A stretch of 64,000 nucleotides of DNA from Denitromonas sp. (GCF_034676725.1 NZ_JAUCBR010000004.1:3376001-3440000), one strand, 5' to 3'. Shown: positions 40,147 through 48,867, counted from the stretch's first letter. Numbers and translations: made by a program. Notes: generated by a model not told the origin, from the letters alone.

Positions 40147-40169
40147 TTGTCCACAATTTCTGTGGATAA
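40147..40169. promoter_or_regulatory. Inverted pair of DnaA boxes
   Basis: TTGTCCACA, 5 bp, then TGTGGATAA. The second is an exact DnaA box (TTATCCACA on the minus strand) and the first differs at one base. They lie between divergent yciH and the HNH gene. Confidence 0.55.
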
Positions 40170-40292
40170 GTCATTGGGCAAACGGACGTATGAGCGGATT
40201 CAGTCATGGTCTGTCCGCTGCTGCTTTTTTAGGCAGTGCGCAGCGGCATCGCGTAGCGGTTATGATGCCGTTGACCGCACCGGAGCCCCCGC

Positions 40293-40658
40293 ATGAAAAC
40301 GCCAGACCCCAGCAAACTCGACCGCATCGTCGCCGACGCCCGCCGTGCTGCCGACACCCGCAGCCAGGGCTACCGCGAACGTGCGCTCAAGATCTATCCC
40401 TGGATCTGCGGCCGCTGCGCCCGTACCTTTACCCACGCCAACCTGCGTGAGCTGACGGTGCACCACCGCGACCACAACCACGACAACAACCCCTCCGACG
40501 GCAGCAACTGGGAGTTGCTCTGCGTGTACTGCCACGACAACGAACACCAACGCCAGGCCGAAGCCCAGGCTGGCACCAGCATGCAAACCGACCGCGGCCC
40601 GGTCGCCACGCATTCGCCGTTTGCCAATTTGAAGGGCTTGCTGGGTAAGGGCGATTGA
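40293..40658 (+). CDS. yajD: YajD-type HNH nuclease domain protein
   Basis: A 121-residue protein with an HNH motif. A CxxC knuckle (WICGRC), then LTVHHRDHNHDNNPSDGSNW and LLCVYCHDNEHQR, form the ββα-metal fold with four Cys ligands. Length and pattern match E. coli YajD. The nuclease function is inferred; the target and role are unknown. A TATGAT element (40261-40266) 26 bp before the ATG might be a -10 box. Confidence 0.87.
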   Translation: MKTPDPSKLDRIVADARRAADTRSQGYRERALKIYPWICGRCARTFTHANLRELTVHHRDHNHDNNPSDGSNWELLCVYCHDNEHQRQAEAQAGTSMQTDRGPVATHSPFANLKGLLGKGD

Positions 40659-40701
40659 GCGGTGTCGGGCGAGTGCCGGCGCGGGATGCCGAATGTCGAG
40701 T

Positions 40702-41292
40702 TCACTTTGACGATGGCGAGTTCGATGCGGCCTCGAATGTTCCGGAGTAGCGAAAAAGCTGGCCAAACAGGGGGTGAGTGAGGCGGAAGTCCATTGCAAA
40801 ATGGGTTTCATCTACCGCTTCCTCAACGATCGTCGTGTGGCCCAGCACCATCCATTCCGGAATTGGGAGCAGGATCGGTCCCAGTTTTGCGACGAACCGC
40901 ACGCCGCGATAGTGGAGCTGATGCTCGGTCACGTACGGTGCCATCTGCAGGCCGAGCACGGGATTGACGAATTCAATCATTTGGCCATGATCAGCCGGAA
41001 CCCAGAAGCTGTCGAAGCGGATGACTTGCCCGTTCGGGTAGGTGATCGTCCGCCGCCAATACTGACGCTCGTCGACCACACATTTTTCGACCACCGTTGG
41101 TACGCGCTGCCCACATCGGTTGACCAGCACTCCGAACACCCCAAGCACACTGAGCAGCGGCTGCATGAACCGTGGATATTCAATATCCATCTCACCGGTG
41201 TCGGTCGTCGTGCCGAATCGATAGTGCGCCTGCAGGGCAGGCGGCAGCTTGTCCCAGTCGGCGCCGAGCGCCCGTTGCATCAAGCTTTTCAT
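40702..41292 (-). CDS. DUF4166 domain protein
   Basis: A 196-residue soluble protein with the DUF4166 pattern: LPPALQAHYRFG near the start, VLVNRCGQRVPTVVEK, and WRRTITYPNGQVIRFDSFW. It is the last gene of a four-gene leftward operon and overlaps its neighbour by 4 bp (ATGA). DUF4166 is often found near or fused to short-chain dehydrogenase-like proteins, and one is encoded two genes upstream. No catalytic role is known. Confidence 0.75.
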   Translation of the reverse strand: MKSLMQRALGADWDKLPPALQAHYRFGTTTDTGEMDIEYPRFMQPLLSVLGVFGVLVNRCGQRVPTVVEKCVVDERQYWRRTITYPNGQVIRFDSFWVPADHGQMIEFVNPVLGLQMAPYVTEHQLHYRGVRFVAKLGPILLPIPEWMVLGHTTIVEEAVDETHFAMDFRLTHPLFGQLFRYSGTFEAASNSPSSK

Positions 41293-41768
41293 GATCCCAC
41301 TCCCGGAATATGTTTGAAGACCATCAGCGCGACTACCGCAACCATCGCTGTAAAGGCGGGGACGCCTAACCAGAACCACCACCGCGCCATTCGCCAGTAG
41401 AGCGGCGGCAAGCCCGATCCTTTGGCAAGGGCCTCTGCGGCGATCTTTTGCATGCGGATCTGCAGCCATACGACGGGGAGCCAACATGCCCCGGCCAGGA
41501 AGAAAAGCGAGAAGCTGGCCGCAATCCAGGGCGTTGTCAGAGGGATGTCGAGCAGGTAAGCCATCCATAGCCCGCTGATGGGCTGCCAGATGACGGTCGG
41601 GGTGGTGAAGATCCAGTCGGCCAACACGACATGCTGGTTTGTGTTGGCGATGTGGGCAACATTGCCTCCACGGTCCGCCATCCACTTGTAGAACGCACTA
41701 CCAAGCCCGGTGCCGAAGAGCAGCACCATGCTGAGGATGTGCAGTGTTTTGAGCGTGGCGTAGGTCAT
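41289..41768 (-). CDS. DUF2269 integral membrane protein
   Basis: A 159-residue protein with four predicted helices. The family start TLKTLHILSMVLLFGTGLGSAF is clear, and later helices include WIAASFSLFFLAGACWLPVVW and GVPAFTAMVAVVALMVF. DUF2269 proteins are small inner-membrane proteins of unknown role. It overlaps the genes on either side by 4 bp each, so the operon is tightly coupled. Confidence 0.8.
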   Translation of the reverse strand: MTYATLKTLHILSMVLLFGTGLGSAFYKWMADRGGNVAHIANTNQHVVLADWIFTTPTVIWQPISGLWMAYLLDIPLTTPWIAASFSLFFLAGACWLPVVWLQIRMQKIAAEALAKGSGLPPLYWRMARWWFWLGVPAFTAMVAVVALMVFKHIPGVGS

Positions 41769-42631
41769 GATGCCCTCCTTGCGGGCAGGGATTGGGAGAA
41801 GAACAGAGCGGCTGAGGCGGTTTGCGGGTGGCGCCCGAGAAACGTCACCAAGGGCGTGAAGTCAGCCCGGTAGCCGCGTTGCAGCATGCGTAAATTCTCC
41901 GGTTGCAGCATCGGGTTGAAGTAACGGCCCACGTAGGCAGCGGCCATTGCCATCCAGAACGGGATGTGAGCCATCCGGGCGCGGGGCAGGCCCCGTGCTG
42001 TGCGCATCGTTTGCAGCCACTCGGCAAACGTCACTGTGTCGGGTCCGACGATGTCCAGCGTCTGTTTTGCCACCGGCGATGTGAGGCTCTTCATGACGGT
42101 CAGCACGACATCGCTGATATGTACCGGCTGCAGTGTCTGTTGCCCATTGCCGATGACCGGTATCCAGGGCAGTGTTGCCATGCGCATGAACAAGTCCGCA
42201 CTTTTGCCTCCGGGTCCGTAGATCAGGGACGGGCGCAGAACGAACCAGTCGAGATCGAGGCTGCGCAAACAGTTGTCGGCTGATCGTTTGCTCAGGTGGT
42301 AGGCAGAAAAAGCCGTCTCATCGGCCCCCAGCGCCGAGATCTGCAATACCCGTCGGACACCGGCGTGGGCGCAAGCGCGGAACAGGGCTGAGGGTGCTTG
42401 GGTGTGCAGGACGGTAAATTGCTGGCCGCCGTGTTCCCCGATGATGCCAACACAGTTGACGACGGCATCGACGTCTTCAAGCAGTGGCAGCCAATGTTCG
42501 ACCGACAGCATCTGGTTGAAGTCGACGCCCTCGCTGCGGCACACGGGCTTGATAAGGTGCCCCGCAGCGCTCAGTGCGGTCGTGAGCGCGCGGCCGATGA
42601 AACCGCTCGCCCCGGTGAGCAGGATGTTCAT
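41765..42631 (-). CDS. NAD(P)-binding SDR/NmrA-like epimerase-type protein
   Basis: A 288-residue Rossmann protein of the atypical short-chain dehydrogenase group. The dinucleotide motif is ILLTGASGFIGRALT (GxxGxxG); VVNCVGIIGEHG, ALGADETAFSAYHLSKRSAD (YxxxK) and LRPSLIYGPGG follow. The Tyr-x3-Lys pair is present. Such proteins can be NADH dehydrogenase subunit-like assembly factors or oxidoreductases; the substrate is unknown. It overlaps the genes on both sides. Confidence 0.83.
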   Translation of the reverse strand: MNILLTGASGFIGRALTTALSAAGHLIKPVCRSEGVDFNQMLSVEHWLPLLEDVDAVVNCVGIIGEHGGQQFTVLHTQAPSALFRACAHAGVRRVLQISALGADETAFSAYHLSKRSADNCLRSLDLDWFVLRPSLIYGPGGKSADLFMRMATLPWIPVIGNGQQTLQPVHISDVVLTVMKSLTSPVAKQTLDIVGPDTVTFAEWLQTMRTARGLPRARMAHIPFWMAMAAAYVGRYFNPMLQPENLRMLQRGYRADFTPLVTFLGRHPQTASAALFFSQSLPARRAS

Positions 42632-42972
42632 GACGTGTGCTCCGCTTGCGCTGGCACACGAACGAACTGGCCCAGGCGCTTTCCGATTGAGCGCAAACCG
42701 ATCAGTAGCCCGGCAAATGCCGCGATCAAGGCGAGACGTAAGGTATCTGTCGGGCTACTGAAGTGCGAGAGCATGTCGACCATCAGTACGAGCAGCAGCG
42801 GTGCGATCATCAGCATCACCTTCGTGTAGCTCATCCAGAAGGACGCGGCCTGTTCGTCCGGGCAGATTTGGTTGAGAATATTCAACAAGGGGCGAGACAG
42901 CACATGAAGAACCGCGAGGCTCGCGGCGATGCTGATCAGTGCCTCGGCAAGCAGCAGAACGTAGGTGTTCAT
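42628..42972 (-). CDS. Small membrane protein, first gene of the SDR operon
   Basis: A 114-residue protein with three predicted helices (about residues 4-28, 48-68 and 78-94). I do not recognise a family. The ATG at 42972 has AGGAG upstream on the minus strand. It overlaps the SDR gene by 4 bp and lies after a perfect 24-bp palindrome and an AraC-type regulator gene. A role linked to the other membrane genes is likely but unknown. Confidence 0.72.
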   Translation of the reverse strand: MNTYVLLLAEALISIAASLAVLHVLSRPLLNILNQICPDEQAASFWMSYTKVMLMIAPLLLVLMVDMLSHFSSPTDTLRLALIAAFAGLLIGLRSIGKRLGQFVRVPAQAEHTS

Positions 42973-43061
42973 GGAGGGCTCCTGGTGGGTTACTGGAGCC
43001 TGCAGTTTGGCGATCGGGCGCGTTGGGTTCTTCCGTTCCGATCGAATAGGAACAGCTTTTG

Positions 43062-43085
43062 GCTCCGGAATGATCATTCCGGAGC
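43062..43085. promoter_or_regulatory. Perfect 24-bp palindrome upstream of the SDR operon
   Basis: Two 12-bp arms, GCTCCGGAATGA and its complement, with no spacer. It lies between the AraC-type regulator gene (stop at 43105) and the operon start (42972). A smaller dyad, GTTCC-N9-GGAAC, is at 43035-43053. There is no T run on either side, so an operator is likelier than a terminator. Confidence 0.6.
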
Positions 43086-43104
43086 ATTGGAAAGCCAAGA
43101 AGCG

Positions 43105-44175
43105 CTATTGAACGGCGCTGCTCCGAGCGCGAAGCTTGCGGAACTGCCCGGGCGCCATGCCTTCGATTTCGCGGAAGGCCTCGTAGAAGTTCGATTGCGA
43201 GGTAAACCCCACGCTGAGTCCAACAGACAGCACGGAGGCCGACGGTTCGTCACACAGCATGGCTTTGGCAGCCTCAACACGCAGTTCGCGCAGATAGCGG
43301 GAGAAGCTTTTCCCCAAACGGGCATTGATAAGCTCAGACAACTGATGATTGCTGAGCCCGAGGCGTTCAGCCAGGGTGGGAAGGCTCAGGTTCGGATCGA
43401 TATAGGTCCGGTCGGTTGCCATGAGTCGGTTCAGTTCCGACAGGATTGCATCGCAATCCACGTTGGTCAGCGTGGAGTTCGCATAGGCGGTCTGTACAAC
43501 CTCCCTGATTTCCGCGGATAGTTTCGGCCGCAAGCCGAGCGTGGTTTGCACCAGAAAGAAGGCGGTTCCGATCGCAACCGCATACAGGCTGAAAAACAAT
43601 TTCCCCGGCAGCGATGCCCGGGCCAGTCCGAGCGCCGAGACGCCGACGGCGATCGCGAATATGCCACCTAGCAGCAATATTTCCTTGTGGAAGTTCTCGC
43701 GCTCACGCCGCAAGGCGTAAAGACTGCGCGCCAGCCAAAGCAAGTAACCGGCACCAATGATGAATGCCAGTGGCAGCGCCAAATCTTCGGGCAGGAAGGG
43801 TGAAATCGCAATTGGCAGCGCGTGACCGATAAGCGCCGGCCGGATTGGCGGTAGTGCTTTGGCGTTCAGCAATGGCTGGCTGAACAAGAAGAAAGAGGGC
43901 GCCACGGCAAACAAGCTCATGCGGTAGGGCAGCATTGCCACCCATTCCGAATCGAGGTGTAGCCACGCGAAATGCGCGATCTGCAGACTGCTCAACGCCA
44001 CAAGCAGGACCAATCCCATCACGCGTGACATCGGCTGATCTTGGTATAGATCGCTGGCGAAGTGCGTCAGAGCGAGGCTGATTGCGCTGAAGATCGAAAA
44101 GCCTGCGAGAAGAATGGCGAGAGAGGTCACTGCAAGTGAAGAGCCGGCATGTTGAAGAGGGAGATCGAAAGCCAT
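43105..44175 (-). CDS. AraC-family regulator with N-terminal membrane domain
   Basis: A 356-residue protein with about seven N-terminal helices (residues 12-235) and a C-terminal AraC/XylS DNA-binding domain (about 262-356, LSLPTLAERLGLSNHQLSELIN and GLSVGFTSQSNFYEAFRE). Membrane-bound AraC proteins of this layout act as one-component sensors. The start is uncertain: ATG 44175, 44211 and 44277 are in frame, none with a strong ribosome-binding site. It lies just upstream of, and in line with, the SDR operon, so that operon is a likely target. Confidence 0.82.
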   Translation of the reverse strand: MAFDLPLQHAGSSLAVTSLAILLAGFSIFSAISLALTHFASDLYQDQPMSRVMGLVLLVALSSLQIAHFAWLHLDSEWVAMLPYRMSLFAVAPSFFLFSQPLLNAKALPPIRPALIGHALPIAISPFLPEDLALPLAFIIGAGYLLWLARSLYALRRERENFHKEILLLGGIFAIAVGVSALGLARASLPGKLFFSLYAVAIGTAFFLVQTTLGLRPKLSAEIREVVQTAYANSTLTNVDCDAILSELNRLMATDRTYIDPNLSLPTLAERLGLSNHQLSELINARLGKSFSRYLRELRVEAAKAMLCDEPSASVLSVGLSVGFTSQSNFYEAFREIEGMAPGQFRKLRARSSAVQ

Positions 44176-44483
44176 GGGGTGATGGAATGTTGGTTTCCAT
44201 TCAGCTGGCATTGTCCGTGAAACTGGTCCTAGCGCGCTATAGGCCTTATCGATTCTCTTGGCCGCGGGTGCCAACAATGGCTGTGTAAGTTGTCACTAGT
44301 TCTGTATTGAGAAGCCTGGTAAGGCCCGCGCTCAAGCGCCGACGATTTGTCCGTGCCCTTTGCGTCGGTAGGGTGGCGCTAGGCGAAGTCAACATCCGGC
44401 GCCGCCAGCGTGGCACCCTAAGTGTTGGGCGCGCTGTTTGCCAACAGGTGTTCATGCCTTGTCGCCCCACTGGGTGCGCATGT
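44176..44483. other. Intergenic region before the AraC-type gene
   Basis: A 308-bp gap (shorter if the regulator starts upstream). No RNA gene, repeat or clear promoter was recognised. Confidence 0.5.
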
Positions 44484-45545
44484 TTATTGAGCATCCTCCC
44501 GAATGTTCAGAACAATCTTCCCCACGTGTTTCTTCTCAAGAAACACGCGCTGCGCGTCGCAGATCTGTTCCAGCGGAAAGCGGAGAGCCACTACCGGGGC
44601 GATTTGTCCGTGCTCGATCCGTTGAACCAGGGCGGCGAACACGTCGGGGCCGAGCACCGTGCAGCCGAAGAGGCTGAGGTCTTTGAGGTAGAGGGTGCGG
44701 ACATCCAGTTCGACAATCGGGCCGGCGATGGCGCCGGAGACGGCGTAGCGGCCGCCGGGGCGTAGCACGTCGAGGTATTGCGGCCATTGCGGGCCGGCGA
44801 CGAGGTCGATGACGACGTCGATGCTGTTGGCGCCGATGCTGTTGGTCAGCACCGCGTCGCGGGGGATGACTTCGTCAGCGCCCAGGGCGCGTAGCGCCGG
44901 GGTCTTGCTTGGCGTGGACACGGCCACCACGTAGGCGCCGCGCGTCTTGGCCAGCTGGATGGCGGCTGAGCCGACGCCGCCGGAGGCGCCGGTGATGAGC
45001 ACGCGCTCGCCGGGTGCGACCTGGCTGCGGGTGAGCATGTTTTCGGCGGTGGAGTAGGAGCAGGGGAAGGACGCGAGTTCGACGTCGGTCAGCGGGCTGT
45101 TGATGGCGTGGGCGTGGCGGCTGGCCACCACGGTGAACTCGGCGAAGCCGCCATCGCATTCGGAGCCGAAATACCACGGGGGCGAGCGCAGCTGGCCGCC
45201 GGCTTCGCGCAGGCAGGGCTCGACCAGCACGCGCTGGCCAATCCGTGACAGATCGACGCCGTGACCGACCGCCACCACATGGCCGCACACGTCGGCCCCC
45301 TGGATGCGCGGGAGGGCAAGCGGTTCGCCGGTCCAGCTGGCGTCGGCGGCGTCGTTATCGTGTTTCGAGTACCAGCCGATACGCGTGTTGATGTCGGTGT
45401 TATTCACGCCAGCTGCGCTGACGCGGATCAGTACGTCGCCGGGACCAGGCGTCGGGACGGGAAGGTCGGTGCTGACTTTCAGCATCTCCATGCCGCCGTG
45501 GCCAATGAGTTGGACTCCGCGCATGGTGGTGGGCAGGGCGTTCAT
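44484..45545 (-). CDS. Zinc-type alcohol dehydrogenase/quinone oxidoreductase family protein
   Basis: A 353-residue medium-chain dehydrogenase/reductase. The N-terminal catalytic domain has GVNNTDINTRIGWY and QGADVCGHVVAVG; the nucleotide domain has ERVLITGASGGVGSAAIQLAKTRGA. It resembles NADPH:quinone reductases more than classical zinc alcohol dehydrogenases. The start overlaps the TetR gene stop (ATGA), so both form one operon. The regulator probably responds to the substrate of this enzyme. Confidence 0.87.
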   Translation of the reverse strand: MNALPTTMRGVQLIGHGGMEMLKVSTDLPVPTPGPGDVLIRVSAAGVNNTDINTRIGWYSKHDNDAADASWTGEPLALPRIQGADVCGHVVAVGHGVDLSRIGQRVLVEPCLREAGGQLRSPPWYFGSECDGGFAEFTVVASRHAHAINSPLTDVELASFPCSYSTAENMLTRSQVAPGERVLITGASGGVGSAAIQLAKTRGAYVVAVSTPSKTPALRALGADEVIPRDAVLTNSIGANSIDVVIDLVAGPQWPQYLDVLRPGGRYAVSGAIAGPIVELDVRTLYLKDLSLFGCTVLGPDVFAALVQRIEHGQIAPVVALRFPLEQICDAQRVFLEKKHVGKIVLNIREDAQ

Positions 45546-46066
45546 GAGGGAAGTCCTTCGAGAAGTTGCAGGGCGGCGTTTTCTGCCGCGTGAATGGCTT
45601 GCTCGCCCAGAAGGGGCCAGGCGGCCGAAGCGCCTTCGTGGAGCAGGAAAAGGGCTTGCGCCAGATCGGGCCGGCCGCTGAGGCGTGCCATCAGCGCGAC
45701 CATGTCCTGCTTGTGATGGCGGACGGCGGCGACAATCTGCGGATGGCCGGGAAAGGCGACGAAGGCGCTCATCGACAGGCAGCCGTGCGGCGCGTCGTTT
45801 TTCATCCAGTCGCCGAGGCGCTTGAAGAGGTGCCGCAGGGCGTCTTTGCCCGGGGGCGGTTCGCCATCGCTGAGGAAGCCGAGGTAGCGCGCGTGTCGAT
45901 GCTCGAGCGCACCGATCACCATGGCTTCTTTCGAGGGAAAGTGACGGTACAGGGTGCGCAGGCTGACATCGGCCGCCGTTTTGAGCTCGGCCACGCTGGG
46001 CTCGGCAAAGCCTTGCTGGCTGAAGGCCTGTTCGAGACGTGCGGCGATTTGTTGGTGGAGGGGCAT
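45542..46066 (-). CDS. TetR-family repressor
   Basis: A 174-residue regulator. The helix-turn-helix is at about residues 10-50 (FAEPSVAELKTAADVSLRTLYRHFPSKEAM), followed by an effector domain with GCLSMSAFVAFPG. ATG 46066 is chosen over a TTG four codons upstream because it has GAGG six bases before it. It overlaps the oxidoreductase gene and has two matching operator copies just upstream, so it probably represses its own operon. Confidence 0.88.
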   Translation of the reverse strand: MPLHQQIAARLEQAFSQQGFAEPSVAELKTAADVSLRTLYRHFPSKEAMVIGALEHRHARYLGFLSDGEPPPGKDALRHLFKRLGDWMKNDAPHGCLSMSAFVAFPGHPQIVAAVRHHKQDMVALMARLSGRPDLAQALFLLHEGASAAWPLLGEQAIHAAENAALQLLEGLPS

Positions 46067-46078
46067 TGCAAGCCTCAA

Positions 46079-46131
46079 GGTAGAATGTTTGATCTACATG
46101 CAGGGTAGAGCAAATGTTCTACCGAGGTCAA
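46079..46131 (-). promoter_or_regulatory. TetR operon promoter with two tandem operators
   Basis: Two sites of the form GGTAGA-N8-TCTAC lie 25 bp apart: 46079-46098 and 46104-46123. On the minus strand, TTGACC (46126-46131) and TACCCT (46102-46107) form a promoter with an 18-bp spacer. One operator fills the spacer; the other covers the start of transcription, as expected for repression. Confidence 0.7.
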
Positions 46132-46486
46132 ATGCCGGGGCAAGCACGTCGCTCAGTCTCAGTGAAGCGGTGACCGACGCCGTCTTCTGCCTTGACTCGG
46201 TGTTGTTGTGCGATGCACAATGCGGCGATGAACGTAGTCGCCGCGCGCTGCTCAATCCCATCGCAATGCATCCGCCTCAATGGCTTTGCCGTGCATGGCG
46301 CGCAGCCCGTCAACTATCGCGGCGCGGCGCTGCCGCGTGGCTACTTCTGCGCTGTAACACCCCCCTGATCTACGTCTGAAGGCGCCCCGCGCCATCTCGT
46401 CGGCGACGCAGGCACGTTGCCGCTGGGTCTTCTTCGCCCGTCGTGGTGTCGGGTGTCGTGCGTTTTCTGTTCTTCTTCATTCGGCC
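46124..46486. other. Intergenic region between tetR and SulP genes
   Basis: 363 bp without a convincing gene. It holds a 15-bp dyad TTGTGC-GAT-GCACAA at 46206-46220. An ATG frame at 46229 could encode 47 residues but lacks a ribosome-binding site and any known similarity. Confidence 0.5.
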
Positions 46487-47992
46487 ATGACGGCCGACAT
46501 ACCTATAACTATGTCCCTACACAGACTCCAGCAGGACTGGCTTTCGAATGTCCGCAACGATCTGCTCGCAGGTCTTGTGGTCGCGCTGGCCTTGATTCCC
46601 GAGGCGATTGCCTTTTCCATCATTGCGGGTGTGGACCCCAAGGTGGGCTTGTATGCCTCCTTCTCGATCGCCACGCTGACCGCCTTCTTCGGCGGCCGCC
46701 CGGGCATGATTTCCGCCGCCACCGGCGCCATGGCCCTGGTCATCGTGACGCTGGTCAAGTCGCACGGCCTCGACTATCTGCTGGCGGCCACGGTGCTGAC
46801 CGGGGTGCTGCAGATTTTTGCCGGCTGGCTGAAGCTGGGTCAGCTGATGCGCTTCGTGTCGCGCTCGGTGGTTACCGGCTTCGTCAATGCCCTGGCGATC
46901 CTGATTTTCATGGCCCAGTTGCCGGAGCTGATCGACGTCACCTGGCATGTCTATGCGATGACGGCGGCCGGGCTGTGCATCATCTACGGTTTGCCGTACA
47001 TCACCCGTGCCGTGCCGTCGCCACTGGTGACCATCATTACGCTCACCGCGGTGTCCATCGCGCTTGGCCTCGACATCCGTACGGTCGGCGACATGGGCGA
47101 GCTGCCCGACAGCCTGCCGTCCTTCCTGATGCCGAACGTGCCCTTCAATCTGGAGACGCTGCAGATCATCCTGCCGTACTCGCTGACGCTGATGGTGGTC
47201 GGCCTGCTCGAATCGCTGATGACCGCCACCATTGTTGATGATCTGACCGACACCAAGAGCGACAAGAGCCAGGAATGCGTCGGCCAGGGCATCGCCAACA
47301 TCGCCACCGGTTTCATTGGTGGCATGGCGGGCTGCGCCATGATCGGCCAGTCGGTGATCAACGTTAAATCCGGCGGCCGTGGTCGATTGTCGACGCTGGT
47401 GGCCGGGGTGGTGCTGCTGATTCTGGTGGTCTTCCTGGGTGACTGGGTCAAGCAGATTCCGATGGCAGCGCTGGTGGCGGTGATGATCATGGTGTCGATC
47501 GGCACCTTCAACTGGGGCTCCATCACCAATCTGCGCGAGCACCCCAAGAGCTCCTCGATGGTGATGTTTGCCACCGTGGTCGTGACCGTGGCGACCCACG
47601 ACCTGGCCAAGGGCGTGCTGACCGGCGTGCTGCTGTCGGGCTTCTTCTTTGCCCACAAGGTCGGGCGGATTCTGCGCATCGGCTCGCGCACCGAGGACGA
47701 CGGCCGCAGCCGAAGCTACCAGGTCAGTGGCCAGGTGTTTTTTGCCTCGGCAGAACGCTTCGCCAACGCCTTCGACTACAAAGAGGTGCTCGACACGGTC
47801 CGCATCGACGTCAGCCGCGCCCACTTCTGGGACATCACGGCGGTCAGCGCGCTGGACAAGGTGGTGCTCAAATTCCGCCGCGAGGGCACCGAGGTCGAGG
47901 TCATCGGCCTGAACGAAGCGAGCGCCACGATGGTGGACAAGTTCGCCGTCCACGACAAGGACGGCGCCGACGACGTGCTGCTGGGCCACTGA
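46487..47992 (+). CDS. SulP-family anion transporter with STAS domain
   Basis: A 501-residue inner-membrane transporter. About ten to twelve helices span residues 20-400, starting with the SulP signature NDLLAGLVVALALIPEAIAFSIIAGVDP (here LIPEAIAFSIIAGV), and a C-terminal STAS domain covers about 415-495. Short SulP proteins of this kind may carry sulfate, bicarbonate or other anions, so the substrate is open. The ATG at 46511 is an alternative start. A universal stress protein gene follows after 11 bp, a frequent pairing. Confidence 0.9.
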   Translation: MTADIPITMSLHRLQQDWLSNVRNDLLAGLVVALALIPEAIAFSIIAGVDPKVGLYASFSIATLTAFFGGRPGMISAATGAMALVIVTLVKSHGLDYLLAATVLTGVLQIFAGWLKLGQLMRFVSRSVVTGFVNALAILIFMAQLPELIDVTWHVYAMTAAGLCIIYGLPYITRAVPSPLVTIITLTAVSIALGLDIRTVGDMGELPDSLPSFLMPNVPFNLETLQIILPYSLTLMVVGLLESLMTATIVDDLTDTKSDKSQECVGQGIANIATGFIGGMAGCAMIGQSVINVKSGGRGRLSTLVAGVVLLILVVFLGDWVKQIPMAALVAVMIMVSIGTFNWGSITNLREHPKSSSMVMFATVVVTVATHDLAKGVLTGVLLSGFFFAHKVGRILRIGSRTEDDGRSRSYQVSGQVFFASAERFANAFDYKEVLDTVRIDVSRAHFWDITAVSALDKVVLKFRREGTEVEVIGLNEASATMVDKFAVHDKDGADDVLLGH

Positions 47993-48003
47993 GGAGAATG
48001 CAC

Positions 48004-48867
48004 ATGAATATCGATCGCAAGATTCTCGCCTGCGTGGACACCACGCCGATGGCCGATGTCGTGACCGACTATGCCACCTGGGCGGCGCGGCGCCTGGATG
48101 CGCCGGTCGAACTGCTGCATGTGCTCGAGCGTCACGTCGCGCTGTCCAGCGACCAGGACCACAGCGGCTCCATTGGTCTCGACGCCCAGGAGAAGCTGAT
48201 GGATAGGCTGACCCAGGAAGATGCCGAGCGCACGCGCCTCGCGCGCGAGCAGGGGCGTGTTCTGCTCTCCGGCCTGCGGGAGCGCGCCGAGCAAGGCGGC
48301 GCGACCACCGTCGATAGCCGTCTGCGCCATGGCGACATCGAGGAGACGCTGGCCGAGCAGCAAGAGGGCAGCCGCCTGCTGATCATTGGCCGCAACGGGC
48401 GCCCCAAGTCCGAAGCAAAAGCCGGCCTTGGAAAACACCTGGAATGGGTCGTGCGCTCGGCCACTCGGCCGGTGCTGGTGGTGACGGAAGCCTACCGCGA
48501 GCCAAAGACCGCGCTGTTTGCCTTTGATGGCAGCAACGTCACCCGCAAGGGCGTCGACATGCTGGCGCGCAGCCCTTTGTTCAACGGCCTGAAACTGCAG
48601 TTGCTGACCGCAAAGAAACCGGGATCGACCGACAGGAAGGCCCTGGATGCCGCTGTTGCCACGCTGGTGGCCAGCGGCATCGAGGCGACTGCCAGCGTCA
48701 AGGAAGGCAGCCCCGAAGAGGTGGTGGCCGCCGCGCTGGCCACGGGCGATTTCGACATGCTGGTGATGGGCGCCTACAGCCATTCGCCCTTGCGCAGCTT
48801 GCTGTTTGGCAGCAAGACGACCGAAATGCTCAAGTCGAGCCGCGTGCCCACCTTGTTGCTGCGCTAA
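48004..48867 (+). CDS. Universal stress protein with two Usp domains
   Basis: A 287-residue tandem Usp protein. Domain 1 (about 1-150) has RLLIIGRNGRP (nucleotide-site-like), and domain 2 (about 155-287) has DMLVMGAYSHSPLRSLLFGS, the ATP-binding G-2x-G-9x-GS-like end. The ATG at 48004 is seven bases from GAGGAG, better placed than 47998. It follows the SulP gene closely, and the pair is likely one transcript. Regulation of the transporter is possible but unproven. Confidence 0.88.
   Translation: MNIDRKILACVDTTPMADVVTDYATWAARRLDAPVELLHVLERHVALSSDQDHSGSIGLDAQEKLMDRLTQEDAERTRLAREQGRVLLSGLRERAEQGGATTVDSRLRHGDIEETLAEQQEGSRLLIIGRNGRPKSEAKAGLGKHLEWVVRSATRPVLVVTEAYREPKTALFAFDGSNVTRKGVDMLARSPLFNGLKLQLLTAKKPGSTDRKALDAAVATLVASGIEATASVKEGSPEEVVAAALATGDFDMLVMGAYSHSPLRSLLFGSKTTEMLKSSRVPTLLLR

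Noticed and set aside
40147..40169. DnaA boxes as a replication origin
   Set aside because: Only two boxes, no AT-rich unwinding region, and no dnaA, dnaN or gyrB nearby.
46206..46220. Dyad TTGTGC-GAT-GCACAA as an operator for the SulP gene
   Set aside because: About 265 bp from the start codon with no promoter seen nearby, so support is too thin.
46229..46372. A 47-codon frame between tetR and the SulP gene
   Set aside because: No ribosome-binding site, no recognisable family, and typical chance composition for GC-rich DNA.
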